64,000 nucleotides of DNA from Desertimonas sp963732335 (GCA_963732335.1 CAVSZO010000063.1:248001-312000), one strand, 5' to 3'; shown: positions 16,933-26,216, counted from the stretch's first letter. Program-made: numbers and translations. The notes: a model not told the origin generated them from the sequence alone.

Positions 16933-17944
16933 CGCGCCCGGCGCGCTCGGCGAGCACCAGCAGCAGCGCCTCGTGTTCCACTTGCTGCTTCGGGGCCACG
17001 AACGGCGTCTCGTCCTCGAGATGGCGGAGCGCCAGGTGTCGCCACAGCTTGAAGAGGAGATCGGCGTTGCGGTTTTCACGGTCGACGGCCTTGACGAACA
17101 GTCGCCGACCGGTTGCGGTGACGGCAACGAATTGCGCCGAGCCGCGACCGTCGACATGAAGGGGTGTCACCGTCGCCGGGCCGAAGCCGGCGGCCGTGAG
17201 CGCGTCGGTGACCCGGTCCACCGAGATGGCCCGGGTTGGTGCTCCGACGACGAGATGGAGCGCCGCTCCGATCGCCCATCCCAGCGCGGCGCCACCGATG
17301 ACGTCGGCGGGGAAGTGGGCGCCGACGTAGATGCGACCGATCGCCACGAGTGCCACGACGAACCACGTCGCGTGACGGGCGCGACGAGGCAGGAACGGAC
17401 CGGCGGCGGTCGCCAACGCGGCGGCAACTGCCGCGTGGCCCGACGGGTAGCCGAGCCCTGCGTCGTTGGCGTGGCGCAGGATGACGTCGCTGAGCAGCAC
17501 GCCCGGGCGGGGTCGGTTGACGAAGCTCTTCACCACCTTGGCCAGCAGCCATGTGGCGGCGCCCGCAAGCGCGAGATCACGGGCGAGCCTCGGGCGACGC
17601 GTAACAAGCGCCGCCGCGGCCGACACCGGAACCGCAGCGAGGCTGCCCGCCTGCATCACCGCGATGATCGGGACCTCGAGCTGCGCGGGGAGATGATTGA
17701 AGACGCGGAAGAGGTCATGCTCGAACGTGCCAACACGGTCGGTGTTGGCGATGGCTGCCGACGCAGCGACGACCGCCGCGCCGACGACCACACGCACGAC
17801 GTCTCCGGGATGACGCTCGATCGCCGGACGTTCCCGCGTCGGGAGACGTCTCGACTGCCGCGCACCGTCGCCCGCCATCGAGCGCGAGGGATACGTCGAG
17901 CTTTGTGCCGTCGACTGCGACGGCAGCACCGACGTGGCGGTCAT
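16826..17944 (-). CDS. PAP2 phosphatase plus kinase N-lobe, first part of a broken fusion gene
   Basis: From an ATG at 17944. A basic, disordered N-terminus of about 45 residues comes first, then five or six membrane helices with the complete PAP2 signature: KSFVNRPRP (K-x6-RP), GYPSGHA (PSGH) and GRIYVGAHFPADV (R-x5-H-x3-D). The domain should dephosphorylate lipid phosphates or diphosphates. A soluble segment then gives the small lobe of a kinase-like fold (RLFVKAVDRENRNADLLFKL) and LLVLAERAG, after which the frame is lost and the last 25 residues are out of frame. The continuation is in the -1 neighbour frame from about 16930. It is divergent from the response regulator at 18122. Confidence 0.88.
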   Translation of the reverse strand: MTATSVLPSQSTAQSSTYPSRSMAGDGARQSRRLPTRERPAIERHPGDVVRVVVGAAVVAASAAIANTDRVGTFEHDLFRVFNHLPAQLEVPIIAVMQAGSLAAVPVSAAAALVTRRPRLARDLALAGAATWLLAKVVKSFVNRPRPGVLLSDVILRHANDAGLGYPSGHAAVAAALATAAGPFLPRRARHATWFVVALVAIGRIYVGAHFPADVIGGAALGWAIGAALHLVVGAPTRAISVDRVTDALTAAGFGPATVTPLHVDGRGSAQFVAVTATGRRLFVKAVDRENRNADLLFKLWRHLALRHLEDETPFVAPKQQVEHEALLLVLAERAGRGCLRCKPAPGFGPVWPCSCCRTSRAEQSPSSTPPS

Positions 17945-18121
17945 CGTGGTTCCCTCTCGATCGGCGACGGATTGTCGTCACTGCAACCATCGCGCCGATC
18001 GGCGTCGTGGTCTTCAGCGCCACCAGGACTCCTGATCTGAGGTCAACCCGACACTGCGATTCCTGCTAGCTGGAATGCGAGTACTACGTCGGCGGGCCAT
18101 CCTGAGAGCAGGACCACGATC

Positions 18122-18496
18122 ATGCGCTTACTCATCGTCGACGACAACGCCCACTTCTTGGAGGCCGCCCGCAACGTCCTGGAACGCGAGGGAATGACCG
18201 TGGTCGCCGTCGCGTCGACGAGCGCCGATGCACTCCGCCGCGCCGACGAGCTGCAGCCCGACGTCACCCTCGTCGATGTCGATCTCGGTACCGAGAGCGG
18301 CTTCGACCTGGCGCGTCAGCTCGCGGCCACGACCCGTCGGGTTCGGAGACCTGTGATCCTCATTTCGGCGAACGCAGAAGAGGACCTGGTCGACCTCATC
18401 GACGACAGCCCCGCCATCGGGTTCGTGTCGAAGTCCGACCTCTCCGGTCGGGCCATCGCCGGGCTCGTCAGGAGTGGGCGGAACGGACGGCGATAG
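18122..18496 (+). CDS. single-domain response regulator
   Basis: A 124-residue receiver domain without an output domain. The acidic pair is in LLIVDDNAHFLEAARNVLER, the phosphoacceptor Asp in VTLVDVDLGTESGFDLA, the switch Ser in ILISANAEED and the conserved Lys in GFVSKSDLS. It is closely followed by the histidine kinase gene on the same strand, with which it surely forms a pair. Without a DNA-binding domain it must signal through protein contact or phosphotransfer. The frame is intact, unlike the kinase. Confidence 0.92.
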   Translation: MRLLIVDDNAHFLEAARNVLEREGMTVVAVASTSADALRRADELQPDVTLVDVDLGTESGFDLARQLAATTRRVRRPVILISANAEEDLVDLIDDSPAIGFVSKSDLSGRAIAGLVRSGRNGRR

Positions 18497-18558
18497 CCTC
18501 CCGCCAGTGAGCCCGCGATCCGCTCGGGGCGATCGCCGGGGGCCGGCAGGGGGCTGAC

Positions 18559-19064
18559 GTGAGAGGCGGACTCACCGTCCGGACCGCGGTCGCCAGCGCG
18601 GTTCTGCCGCGACCGTCGGAGCTGCGTTCGTGTTCTCGCTCGTCGCCATCTCCGCCGAACGGGACTGGGAGCGCCAGGTGGCCGGTTCCCTGGAGGAACT
18701 CGCCCTGATCAACGAGCTGGAGCGGCTCGTCATCGACCTCGAGACGGGCGTGCGGGGGTTCGTCATCACCCGCGAGGAGCGGTTCCTCGAGCCGTGGGAG
18801 CAGGCACGAGTGGCGTTTCCCGATCAGGCGGAGGAGCTCATAGGTCTCACCGATGACCCGGTTCAGGACCCGCTGGCGCGCCAGATCAGCGCCGATGTCG
18901 AGTCGTACATCGAGGACTACGCGTCTCCGCTCGTGCAAGCGGCTCGGCGGGACGAACCGGCAGCCTCGAGCGTGACAGCGACCGAAGAGGGCAAGCGAGC
19001 GCGTCGATGCGATTCGTGCCCAGTTCGACCGCTACCGGACGCTCGAAGCGGCCCCGCTCGCTGA
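18559..19064 (+). pseudogene. sensor histidine kinase, N-terminal CHASE3-like part (frameshifted)
   Basis: The gene appears to start with the GTG at 18559 (RGGLTVRTAVASAVL). It shifts frame near 18607 to give the first membrane helix ATVGAAFVFSLVAISAERDW. It continues with a CHASE3-like extracytoplasmic sensor (INELERLVIDLETGVRGFVI, EERFLEPWEQARVAFP). A second shift near 18998 moves the reading to RVDAIRAQFDRYRTLEAAPL, which leads to the second helix. With the next two parts it makes one NarL-type kinase of about 630 residues. Confidence 0.75.
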
Positions 19065-19116
19065 GCGCCGAGACCGCGCCGACGACGCAGCTCGGCGCGC
19101 GATCCTCGCCGCGACC

Positions 19117-19617
19117 GTGGGACTGGTGGGATCGCTGGTGCTGATCACCCTCTTTGCCGGGTACATCGCCAGAGCGATCGTGACGCCGATACGTCGCGCT
19201 GCCGCGATGGCCGGCCGTCTGGCCGGCGGCGACCTCGCCACGCGTCTGCCGGAAACCGCTACGGGCGAGATTGGTTCGCTCGACCGCTCGTTCAACATCA
19301 TGGCGCGCTCCCTCGAAGCGAACCGCGACGACCTCACCCGGCTGTTGGAGGAGCAGGCCGCGCTCCGTCGCGTCGCAACCCTCGTCGCCCGCGGTGTTCC
19401 GTCGGCCGAGATCTTCGCGGCCGTCGCCGACGAGGTCGCCCACCTGATCAACGGGGATGCTGCCGTCGTCGCCCGCTTCGAGCCTGATGGTGCCGCGACC
19501 AACGTCGTCGCGGTAGGGCCAGGACATCGAAGGGCTGACGGTCGGGAGGCGCTGGGCCCCGGTCGACGCCCGCGTCACGATGGAGATGTTGCAGACCGGC
19601 CGCGCTACCCGGATTGA
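19117..19617 (+). pseudogene. sensor histidine kinase, HAMP and GAF part (frameshifted)
   Basis: Continuation of the kinase. The second membrane helix is LVGSLVLITLFAGYIARAIV. A HAMP linker follows (PIRRAAAMAGRLAGGDLATR to EIGSLDRSFNIMARSLEANR), then the beginning of a GAF domain (LRRVATLVARGVPSAEIFAA). Near 19520 the reading shifts by one base to DIEGLTVGRRWAPVDARVTM, and GAF continues through VVASPIIVEGRLWGAMIAVT, after which another shift near 19765 is needed. GAF following a CHASE3-HAMP module is a common layout for cytoplasmic signal input. Confidence 0.75.
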
Positions 19618-19781
19618 CAACGACGCCGTCAGCGGCTCGTCGAGCCTGCTCGTCGACGAGCTGCGCGGACTTGGTGTCCGCTCGGTGGTGGCGAGCCCGA
19701 TCATCGTCGAGGGCCGCCTGTGGGGGGCGATGATCGCGGTGACGAAGGTCGCGGTCGCTGCCTCCGGACACCGAGGAGCGC

Positions 19782-20486
19782 ATGGCGAGTTTCACCGAGC
19801 TCGTCGGCACGGCGATCGCCAACGCCGAGAGCCGTGCCGAGCTCACCGCCTCCCGGGCCCGGGTCGTGGCTGCCGCCGACGACGCCCGCCGCCGCATCGA
19901 GCGCGATCTCCACGACAGTACGCAACAGCGACTGGTGGCGGTCGGTCTCGAGCTGAGAGCTGCTCAGGCAATCGTGCCGCCCGAGCTGTCCGAGCTCACT
20001 GGGCAGGTGGCGAAGACCGTCGAAGGCCTGACGGCGGCGGTCAACGATCTGCAGGAGGTGTCCCGGGGGATCCATCCGGCGATCCTCTCGAGGGGCGGAC
20101 TCGGGCCGGCCTTGCGAACGTTGGCGCGTCGCTCGGCACTCCCCGTCGAGCTCGACCTTGGCGCTGACCGGAGACTACCGGAACGCGTCGAAGTGGCCGT
20201 CTACTACGTCACGTCAGAAGCGCTGACGAACGCCGCCAAGCATGCGAACGCCTCGGTGGTGCATGTCAATCTCGAGGCAAACGACGCGACCGTCCGGCTG
20301 TCGATTCGCGACGACGGAGTCGGCGGCGCGGATCCGACCCGAGGATCGGGACTGGTCGGTCTCAGAGACCGCGTCGAGGCGTTGAGCGGGATCATCGAGG
20401 TCACCAGCCCGGCGGGGAGCGGAACGGCTCTCGTCGTCCGGATCCCGCTCGACCAGAGAGGCATGGACACCGCCGCAGCCAGGTGA
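19782..20486 (+). pseudogene. sensor histidine kinase, HisKA_3 and HATPase core (C-terminal part of a frameshifted gene)
   Basis: In one uninterrupted frame: the end of the GAF domain (FTELVGTAIANAESRAELTA), the HisKA_3 dimerisation box with the phosphoacceptor His (RRRIERDLHDSTQQRLVAVG), and an HATPase domain with N-box TSEALTNAAKHAN, G1 DDGVGG and G2 GSGLVGLRDRV. This is a NarX/DesK-type kinase, whose partner is the response regulator at 18122. If translated alone from an internal start it would be a soluble kinase core. The number of breaks upstream makes this either a pseudogene or an error-rich stretch of assembly. Confidence 0.8.
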
Positions 20487-20552
20487 GGAGCGAACGTCGC
20501 CGGTGCGCGCATCGTCCCGGACGCCCTGCACCGCACTGGTGTGTGACGCGGT

Positions 20553-21164
20553 TCAGGCCTGCGTGACTGGGGTGTCGACGAGGTGCTCGGCGAGGAACCA
20601 GACCTGCAGTTCGTGACGGCGGAGAACATCGCTCATGAGCATGTCGTTGGTCCCGTCGTCGCGGTTCGCTGCGGTGGCGGTGATGGCGTTGCGAACCTCC
20701 GTGATGATGAGCTCGTGTGCTTCGAGCAGCCGCGAGAGCATCACGGGAACCTCTTCGGCGCCGTCCGGGGGGCGAGGGATGCTCGTGACCTCGGCGACGT
20801 GTCGGGGGTCGGCGATCGCAATGCCACCGAGGGTCTGCACGCGCTCGGCGATCTGATCGATGAGCTCGAGCTGCTCATCGGCATGCTTGTCCAAGAGCAG
20901 GTGGAGTTGATAGAAGGTCGGGCCTCGCATCAACCAGTGATGCTTCTTGTAGTGGCTGTGGAGGATCATCGAGTCGGCGAGGACGTGGTTGAGGAGCTGG
21001 CAGCTCTCCATCCGGGCTTCGTACGGGAGGGCGATCGGGAACAGCCGAACAGTTCCGAACCGCTGGGTTTCGTGTCCGTGCTGGTGGATGAGGGGCTGAC
21101 TGCCCGAGGGTCGAGCCGCCGCGCTGTTGGCGAGTGGCTCGGTGGTGATGTGCGTTGCTGTCAT
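20553..21164 (-). CDS. dps: Dps-family ferritin-like DNA-binding protein
   Basis: A 203-residue Dps/bacterioferritin-like subunit. The ATG at 21164 has GAAGGAG eight bases upstream. The four-helix bundle carries the Dps ferroxidase pattern, HSHYKKHHWLMRGPTFYQLH then LLDKHADEQLELIDQIAERV, with the His, His, Asp and Glu spaced as in the family. An N-terminal tail of about 40 residues is hydrophilic with few positive charges. It would form a dodecamer storing iron and detoxifying peroxide. The same frame is open upstream into the SRPBCC gene with no stop codon, so the two are adjacent in frame. Confidence 0.9.
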   Translation of the reverse strand: MTATHITTEPLANSAAARPSGSQPLIHQHGHETQRFGTVRLFPIALPYEARMESCQLLNHVLADSMILHSHYKKHHWLMRGPTFYQLHLLLDKHADEQLELIDQIAERVQTLGGIAIADPRHVAEVTSIPRPPDGAEEVPVMLSRLLEAHELIITEVRNAITATAANRDDGTNDMLMSDVLRRHELQVWFLAEHLVDTPVTQA

Positions 21165-21755
21165 GATCTCGACTCCTTCATTCGTGCGATCGGTTGTCGG
21201 CAATGTCCGCCGCGGCGTAGCCCGTTGGGTGCGAGACGGTCGACGTCGAAACGCGCCAGGGACGGTCCACCAGGTGTCAGCTCGGATCTCGTCGTGAACT
21301 GCGGTGCGCCGCTCGGCTTCGGCCTTCAGATGCTGGAGTCCGTTCTGAATGGACCGGTCGAGGGACTTCTGGAGCGGCGTCCTGAACAGGCGGGCAACGA
21401 GCCCGTCGAAGGACTCTGCTTCCGACACGATCGTGTTGTCCCCGCGAGGCTGCAGCATCCAGCCGTTGAGAGCCTTGATGCCGAGCGTCTTGCCCGTCCA
21501 GGCGATCTGCCGGGGCCGGTCGACCCGTCGGATGGTCGACGTGATCTTCCCCGGTCCGGCCCGCCAGTGGAACGTCGATCCCACGGCGACAGGCCCGCTC
21601 ATCGACATCGACTTGACCTCGGGGTTCCATTCCGGCCAGCGATCGAAGTCGGTGAGGGTGTCCCACACGATTTCGGGCGGGGCTGCGATCTCGATGACTC
21701 CACTGGCGACCACGGACGGCTGTTGATTGGTTGGGTTTCTGACCACGCCAGACAT
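21165..21755 (-). CDS. SRPBCC (polyketide cyclase-like) protein, open into dps
   Basis: About 150 residues of an SRPBCC/START-like lipid-binding fold: ASGVIEIAAPPEIVWDTLTD, FDRWPEWNPEV, and the C-terminal helix RTPLQKSLDRSIQNGLQHLK. The domain makes a hydrophobic pocket; the ligand is unknown. The ATG at 21755 gives a normal N-terminus. No stop codon follows the domain: the frame continues through about 45 Arg/Thr-rich residues directly into the Dps start. A lost base or lost stop is likely, because dps has its own ribosome binding site, but an SRPBCC-Dps read-through product is formally possible. Confidence 0.75.
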
Positions 21756-21953
21756 CGTCGCGATTGGTGACACCAGCTGTCATCACGGCTGGCGTCCCAA
21801 TCGGATGGCAGCTAGCAGGAACGTAGGACTCCCGCTGGCCGGAGCCCGAAATGGCGGCTGGTCCCGAAGACGGCGAACTCCGTTAGCGCGATCGTTCGGA
21901 TCAAGGTCGCTCGTGAAGAGAACTGCTGCGACCGCAGCTGAAAGGAAGACGCA

Positions 21954-22590
21954 ATGGATGCCGTAACGCTTGGCATCACCGGCATGTCGGTCTCCCCGAT
22001 TGCCTTCGGCACCTGGGAGCTAGGCGGCGAGTGGGGCACGTTCGATGCAGCGGGACGCGATCGGCGCGATCCGCCATGCCCGCGAGCTGGGCATCAACCT
22101 GTTCGACACCGCCCAGGGCTATGGGTTCGGAGCCTCCGAGCAGCTTCTCGGGCAGGCACTACGCGACGAACTCGACACCAATCGCGAGGCGATCGTGATC
22201 GCCACGAAGGGCGGCTTGCGGATGACCGGCAACGGTCTCGTCCGCGACTCGAGCCGGGACTGGCTGCGCCAGGGTGTCGACGACAGCCTGCGCGCCCTCG
22301 GAGTCGACTACATCGACCTCTACCAGGTGTCTTGCCGTATGCGCGCCACAATGAAATCGGAATTCTCGCCTACGGGCCACTGGCCCATGGGCTACTCACC
22401 AGCGCACTCGACGAGCACTCCACCTTCGAGCCCGGCGACTGGCGGCACGAGAATCCCTCGTTCGCCGGCGAAGCCTTCCGCCGCAACCGAGTTGCACCTC
22501 GACGAGCACGCCCTCGAACCCATCGATCGCATCATGACGGGCGCAGTGGCACTCACCGGGCCAGCTCCCGAATTGATGCCCACCAGCTGA
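21954..22590 (+). pseudogene. aldo/keto reductase with a frameshift and two internal deletions
   Basis: The start MDAVTLGITGMSVSPIAFGT is typical of the NADPH-dependent aldo/keto reductase family. A frameshift near 22040 leads to AIGAIRHARELGINLFDTAQ, then the catalytic-region TKGGLRM and DYIDLYQV. Directly after that, about 60 residues are missing and the reading resumes in another frame at LPYARHNEIGILAYGPLAHG. The C-terminus has a second deletion before LHLDEHALEPIDRIMTGAV. Losing the barrel segment that binds cofactor means a dead gene; these are deletions, not simple sequencing slips. Confidence 0.75.
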
Positions 22591-22603
22591 CCAGGAAACA
22601 GGG

Positions 22604-23506
22604 ATGACCGAACACCCCAACCATGATCCGAATCCCCCGACCGTTGCCGTGTTCGGCCTGGGAAAGATGGGCGCACCGATCGCCCACAACCTGGTCGCCG
22701 CCGGATTCCCGGTGGTCGTCTGGAACCGCCGACACGAGCCCGTCGCCGCCTTCGCCGAGGCCGGTGCCACAGCTGCGCTGTCGCCGGCTGGAGCTGCCGC
22801 CGGGGCAGACATCGTGCTGACGATGCTCGCCGACGGCAACGCGATCGCCGACGTCCTGCACGGGCCGAGCGGGATCCTCGCCGACATCAGGCCCGGCATC
22901 ATCTGGATCCAGATGGCGACGATCGGACTCGCGTGGACCGAGCGGCTCGCACACGTCGCCGCCGAGCACGGCGTCGAGTTCGTCGACGCCCCCGTGTCGG
23001 GCAGCGACGGTCCCGCACGCGCCGGGGAGCTGACCATCCTCGCCTCCGGTTCGCCGCAACTACAGCCGCGGGTGCAACCGATCTTCGACGCACTCGGACA
23101 CACGACGCTGTGGCTCGGCCCCGTCGGCAACGGGACGCGGCTGAAGCTCGCCCTCAACAACTGGCTGGCCACGCAAGTCGAGGGCATCGCCGAGACGATC
23201 GCCTTGACGACAACGATGGGACTCGACCCGCAGCGGTTCATCGACGCCATCGCAAACGGCCCGCTCGGATCGACGTACGCGGTTGCCAAGGGTCGATCGA
23301 TGCTCACCGGCAACTTCCAGCCAGGGTTCGCGTTGCGACTCGCCTTCAAGGATGTCCGCCTCGCCCTCGACGCTGCTCACCAGCAAGACCTCGAACTCCC
23401 GCTCACCGCCGCCATCGCCCAGCGTTGGCAGCAGGCGATGCCGGACCACGCCGACGACGACGTCGACTCGGTGATCGCCGTTGCAACAGCACCGAGCACG
23501 CCGTGA
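22604..23506 (+). CDS. NAD(P)-dependent beta-hydroxyacid dehydrogenase (3-hydroxyisobutyrate dehydrogenase family)
   Basis: A 300-residue oxidoreductase. The Rossmann Gly motif VFGLGKMGAPIAHNL is near residue 14, the substrate-binding signature DAPVSGSDGPARAGELTI in the middle, and the catalytic Lys in GNGTRLKLALNNWL. The C-terminal all-helical domain ends with FALRLAFKDVRLALDAAHQQ, as in this family. It would oxidise beta-hydroxyacids or reduce the corresponding semialdehydes. It starts 13 bases after the aldo/keto reductase remnant, suggesting they once formed an operon. Confidence 0.92.
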   Translation: MTEHPNHDPNPPTVAVFGLGKMGAPIAHNLVAAGFPVVVWNRRHEPVAAFAEAGATAALSPAGAAAGADIVLTMLADGNAIADVLHGPSGILADIRPGIIWIQMATIGLAWTERLAHVAAEHGVEFVDAPVSGSDGPARAGELTILASGSPQLQPRVQPIFDALGHTTLWLGPVGNGTRLKLALNNWLATQVEGIAETIALTTTMGLDPQRFIDAIANGPLGSTYAVAKGRSMLTGNFQPGFALRLAFKDVRLALDAAHQQDLELPLTAAIAQRWQQAMPDHADDDVDSVIAVATAPSTP

Positions 23507-23638
23507 CCCCGACCGGTGTTGTCCTCGTCGCAGTTGTTTCTGCCGTCGAGATCGTCGCCTGGACGGTGCGGACGTTTCCGCCCCCCGTCGCGTTGCGTAC
23601 CGTCCCAGACGCGACCGCTACGGCGCGACGCGAATGAC

Positions 23639-25159
23639 ATGACTGCTCAGACGTTGGCGGTCGCCCCCGCTCTCGCGACTGAGCGCCACGAGAGGCGATC
23701 CGCGGACGTTGAGTCCGGCGACGACGGCGGCCCGGCCGGCGCACGGCCGTCTGAGGTCGAACACCGCCCGCTTCGGGGCTTGGCGTTGGGGATCGTCCTG
23801 GCCGCGCAGCTGGTCGTGGTGCTCGACTTCAGCATCGTCAACGTTGCGCTCCCGACGCTGAGCGCGCAGTTCGGCGTGTCGGCCGAGGCCGCGCAGTGGG
23901 TGGTGACGGCCTACGCGTTGACCTTCGGAGGACTACTCGTACTCGGAGGCCGTGCTGCCGACCTGTTCGGGCGGCGCAAGGTCCTCACGGTCGGGCTTGT
24001 CAGTTTCGCCGTTGCGTCTGCGGCGGGCGGTCTCTCCAGCGACATGCCGATGCTGATCGCATCTCGGGCGGTGCAGGGCATCGCCGCGGCGCTGATCGCC
24101 CCGGCGAGTCTGTCGATACTGACGACCAGCTTCCGAGAGGGGCGAGCGCGCAACCGCGTGCTCGGCCTCTACGGCATCACGGCGTCGGTCGGCTTCGTCG
24201 TCGGACTCGTCGCCGGCGGCGTGCTGGTCGACACCGTCGGATGGCGCGGTGTGTTCTTCGTCAACGTCCCGGTCTGCGTCGCCATGGCGGCAATCGGGCG
24301 GCGCCGCCTGCCCACGATGCGCTCAACCAGAGTCCGCCGCCACCTCGATCTGGCCGGCGCACTGATGATCACCGCGGCGGCCGCCATGTTGGTTCTGGCC
24401 CCATCAGTCGGCGCATCCGACGGCTGGACGTCTGGTGCGTTGGCCGCGTGTCTGGTCGGGGCAGCCGTGTGTCTGGTCGCCTTCGTTCACCATGAGCAAC
24501 GCAGCCCGAATCCTCTGGTGCCGCTGGGCATCTTCCGCCAGCGAGCTCGAGTCGGTGGAGACATCGTGGCCTGCCTGGTCGGGGCGTGGGTCGCGGCCGA
24601 GGTTCTCGTCGCCAGCCTCTACAGCCAGGAGGTGCTTGGCTATTCGGCGCTGGCGGTCGGTCTCGTCGCCATCCCTCAGGGTGTCGGTGGCATCCTCCGT
24701 GGGATCGTCGGGCCGAGGCTGCTCGACCGGGTCGGGATACGAAATTTTCTGGTCGGCAACTGCCTCCTCGCGGCCGCCGGCCTTGCCGTGTTGTTCCGGT
24801 TTCCCGTGACGAGCCGATACCCGCTACTTGGTCTGGTGTTCATCGTGATCGGCTTCGGAACGACCAACGTCGTGTTCGGCGCCACAGTCGCCGGGAGCTC
24901 CGGTGTCCGTGATAGCGACCAGGGACTCGCCGGCGCCGTGCTCAACGCGTCTCGCCAGATCGGGTCGGCTGTCGGAGTCGCCGTCCTCTTGTCGGTTGCC
25001 ACGCGCGCGACGGCCGGGACGGGCGCTGTCGACGCCGGCGGATACCGGACAGGACTGCTCTGGGCCACGGCCGTCGCGGTCGCTGCCGCGCTCGTCAGCC
25101 TGCTTGTCAAACCTGTCAGCGACGGCAATGAGTTGCCGCTACAAGGAAGCTCCGGTTGA
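23639..25159 (+). CDS. MFS transporter, DHA2 (14-helix) drug exporter family
   Basis: A 506-residue transporter with about 14 hydrophobic helices. Motif D1/C-type signatures are visible: VVVLDFSIVNVALPTLSAQF in helix 1, GGRAADLFGRRKVLTVGL (motif A) after helix 2, and GLVAGGVLVDTVGWRGVFFV (motif C) in helix 5. It is probably a proton-driven multidrug or metabolite exporter. A 50-residue hydrophilic N-terminus precedes helix 1. I chose the ATG at 23639; in-frame starts upstream fall in sequence with no transporter character. No regulator is adjacent. Confidence 0.93.
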   Translation: MTAQTLAVAPALATERHERRSADVESGDDGGPAGARPSEVEHRPLRGLALGIVLAAQLVVVLDFSIVNVALPTLSAQFGVSAEAAQWVVTAYALTFGGLLVLGGRAADLFGRRKVLTVGLVSFAVASAAGGLSSDMPMLIASRAVQGIAAALIAPASLSILTTSFREGRARNRVLGLYGITASVGFVVGLVAGGVLVDTVGWRGVFFVNVPVCVAMAAIGRRRLPTMRSTRVRRHLDLAGALMITAAAAMLVLAPSVGASDGWTSGALAACLVGAAVCLVAFVHHEQRSPNPLVPLGIFRQRARVGGDIVACLVGAWVAAEVLVASLYSQEVLGYSALAVGLVAIPQGVGGILRGIVGPRLLDRVGIRNFLVGNCLLAAAGLAVLFRFPVTSRYPLLGLVFIVIGFGTTNVVFGATVAGSSGVRDSDQGLAGAVLNASRQIGSAVGVAVLLSVATRATAGTGAVDAGGYRTGLLWATAVAVAAALVSLLVKPVSDGNELPLQGSSG

Positions 25160-25544
25160 CCTGGCCTCGAAACACCTGCCGGCATCGACGACGGCATCGA
25201 GATCCTGAGACCGGGCGCTCTCCGGGGAAGGCTCCTAATTCCCGGAAATTGGTCGGTTGTCCGCGAGCAAATCAGGACAATCTGTTCGCCGTTCTCCTGC
25301 TCCTGGCGGTCTCATCCCCGGGCGGCACTCACTGAATGAACCATCCGATGTTGCACCGATTGGGCCAGTGCCGGCTCCACCTCACCGCGCCATATCAGAC
25401 GGTCACAACGGCGCTGCCGGCAGGGGCACAGCCCGCGCGACGTCGGCGATACCAAGCGCCCCGTAATAACGGACACCAACCTTCGTCGCCGCCGGCATCA
25501 TCCGGCACCCGAGAAATTTCCCGTCGCACGACCGCGCCCTGAGT
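25160..25544. other. intergenic, no gene recognised
   Basis: Between the MFS gene and the repeat copy at 25545. No conserved frame is seen. A minus-strand frame crossing the repeat (starting MPIWAARDAALGVVLARRS) is similar to frames read from other repeat copies, which is best explained by the repeat itself. Confidence 0.4.
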
Positions 25545-25665
25545 CGGCGGTAGGTACCGAGCCCGCCGCCCGGACGAGAGTTGCGGTCGCGGCAGCCGCC
25601 GAACCACCGAACGACGCGCCAGAACGACGCCGAGCGCGGCGTCGCGGGCCGCCCAAATTGGCATC
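25545..25665 (+). repeat. dispersed intergenic repeat, complete copy near 25.6 kb
   Basis: Begins CGGCGGTAGGTACCG, continues with ACCACCGAACGACGCGCCAG, and ends GGGCCGCCCAAATTGGCAT. An internal 8-bp stem (CGACGCCG / CGGCGTCG, 4-base loop) is present. It reads in + orientation between two + genes. Confidence 0.6.
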
Positions 25666-25774
25666 CCTTCCCGACCTCCGCAGCTGTGCGGTCATGGTCG
25701 TCCACCACTGTGTTCCGCGGCAAAATGGCTCGATGCATTCCGCCGGCCCGCATCTCCAGAACTGAGCAGCAGTC

Positions 25775-26209
25775 GTGACCGACGATGGCACCGAACCGTC
25801 CGACGGTTCGCCGGCGATCATGCAGGAGCTCTCAGGTCAGGAATGTTGGCGATTGCTGGCTGCCTCCTCGATCGGCCGGCTCGCTGTCATCACTCAGGAG
25901 GGTCTGCCGTTCGTGGTTCCGGTGAACTACGCACTCGACGGCGAGAGCATCGTGTTCCGAACCGACTTCGGAACGAAGTTTGACTCCCTGCTGCGGCACC
26001 CGGTGGCCTTTCAGGTGGACTCGATCGAAGCGCATCACCACACCGGCTGGACGGTGCTTATCCAAGGGATCGCCCACGAGGTGACACCGCAGGAAGCGCA
26101 GCACGTCACCGTGACGCCGTGGACTGGCCCCAAACAGCACTGGCTGCGGATAATGCCCCGCCACGTGTCGGGGCGCCGCATCGGACGCCTCGAGGACGAA
26201 CAACCCTAG
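25775..26209 (+). CDS. pyridoxamine 5'-phosphate oxidase-like flavin-binding protein
   Basis: A 144-residue split-barrel protein of the PNPOx-like group. Landmarks are the N-terminal helix CWRLLAASSIGRLAVITQEG, LPFVVPVNYALDGESIVFRT, GTKFDSLLRHPVAFQVDSIE and the later WTVLIQGIAHEV. Proteins of this type bind FMN or F420 and include small oxidoreductases and cofactor-binding proteins in actinobacteria. The GTG at 25775 gives a full-length domain. It is not the vitamin B6 enzyme itself, since it lacks the full-length C-terminal region. It stands alone between two repeat copies. Confidence 0.9.
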   Translation: MTDDGTEPSDGSPAIMQELSGQECWRLLAASSIGRLAVITQEGLPFVVPVNYALDGESIVFRTDFGTKFDSLLRHPVAFQVDSIEAHHHTGWTVLIQGIAHEVTPQEAQHVTVTPWTGPKQHWLRIMPRHVSGRRIGRLEDEQP

Positions 26210-26216
26210 GGTCGCG

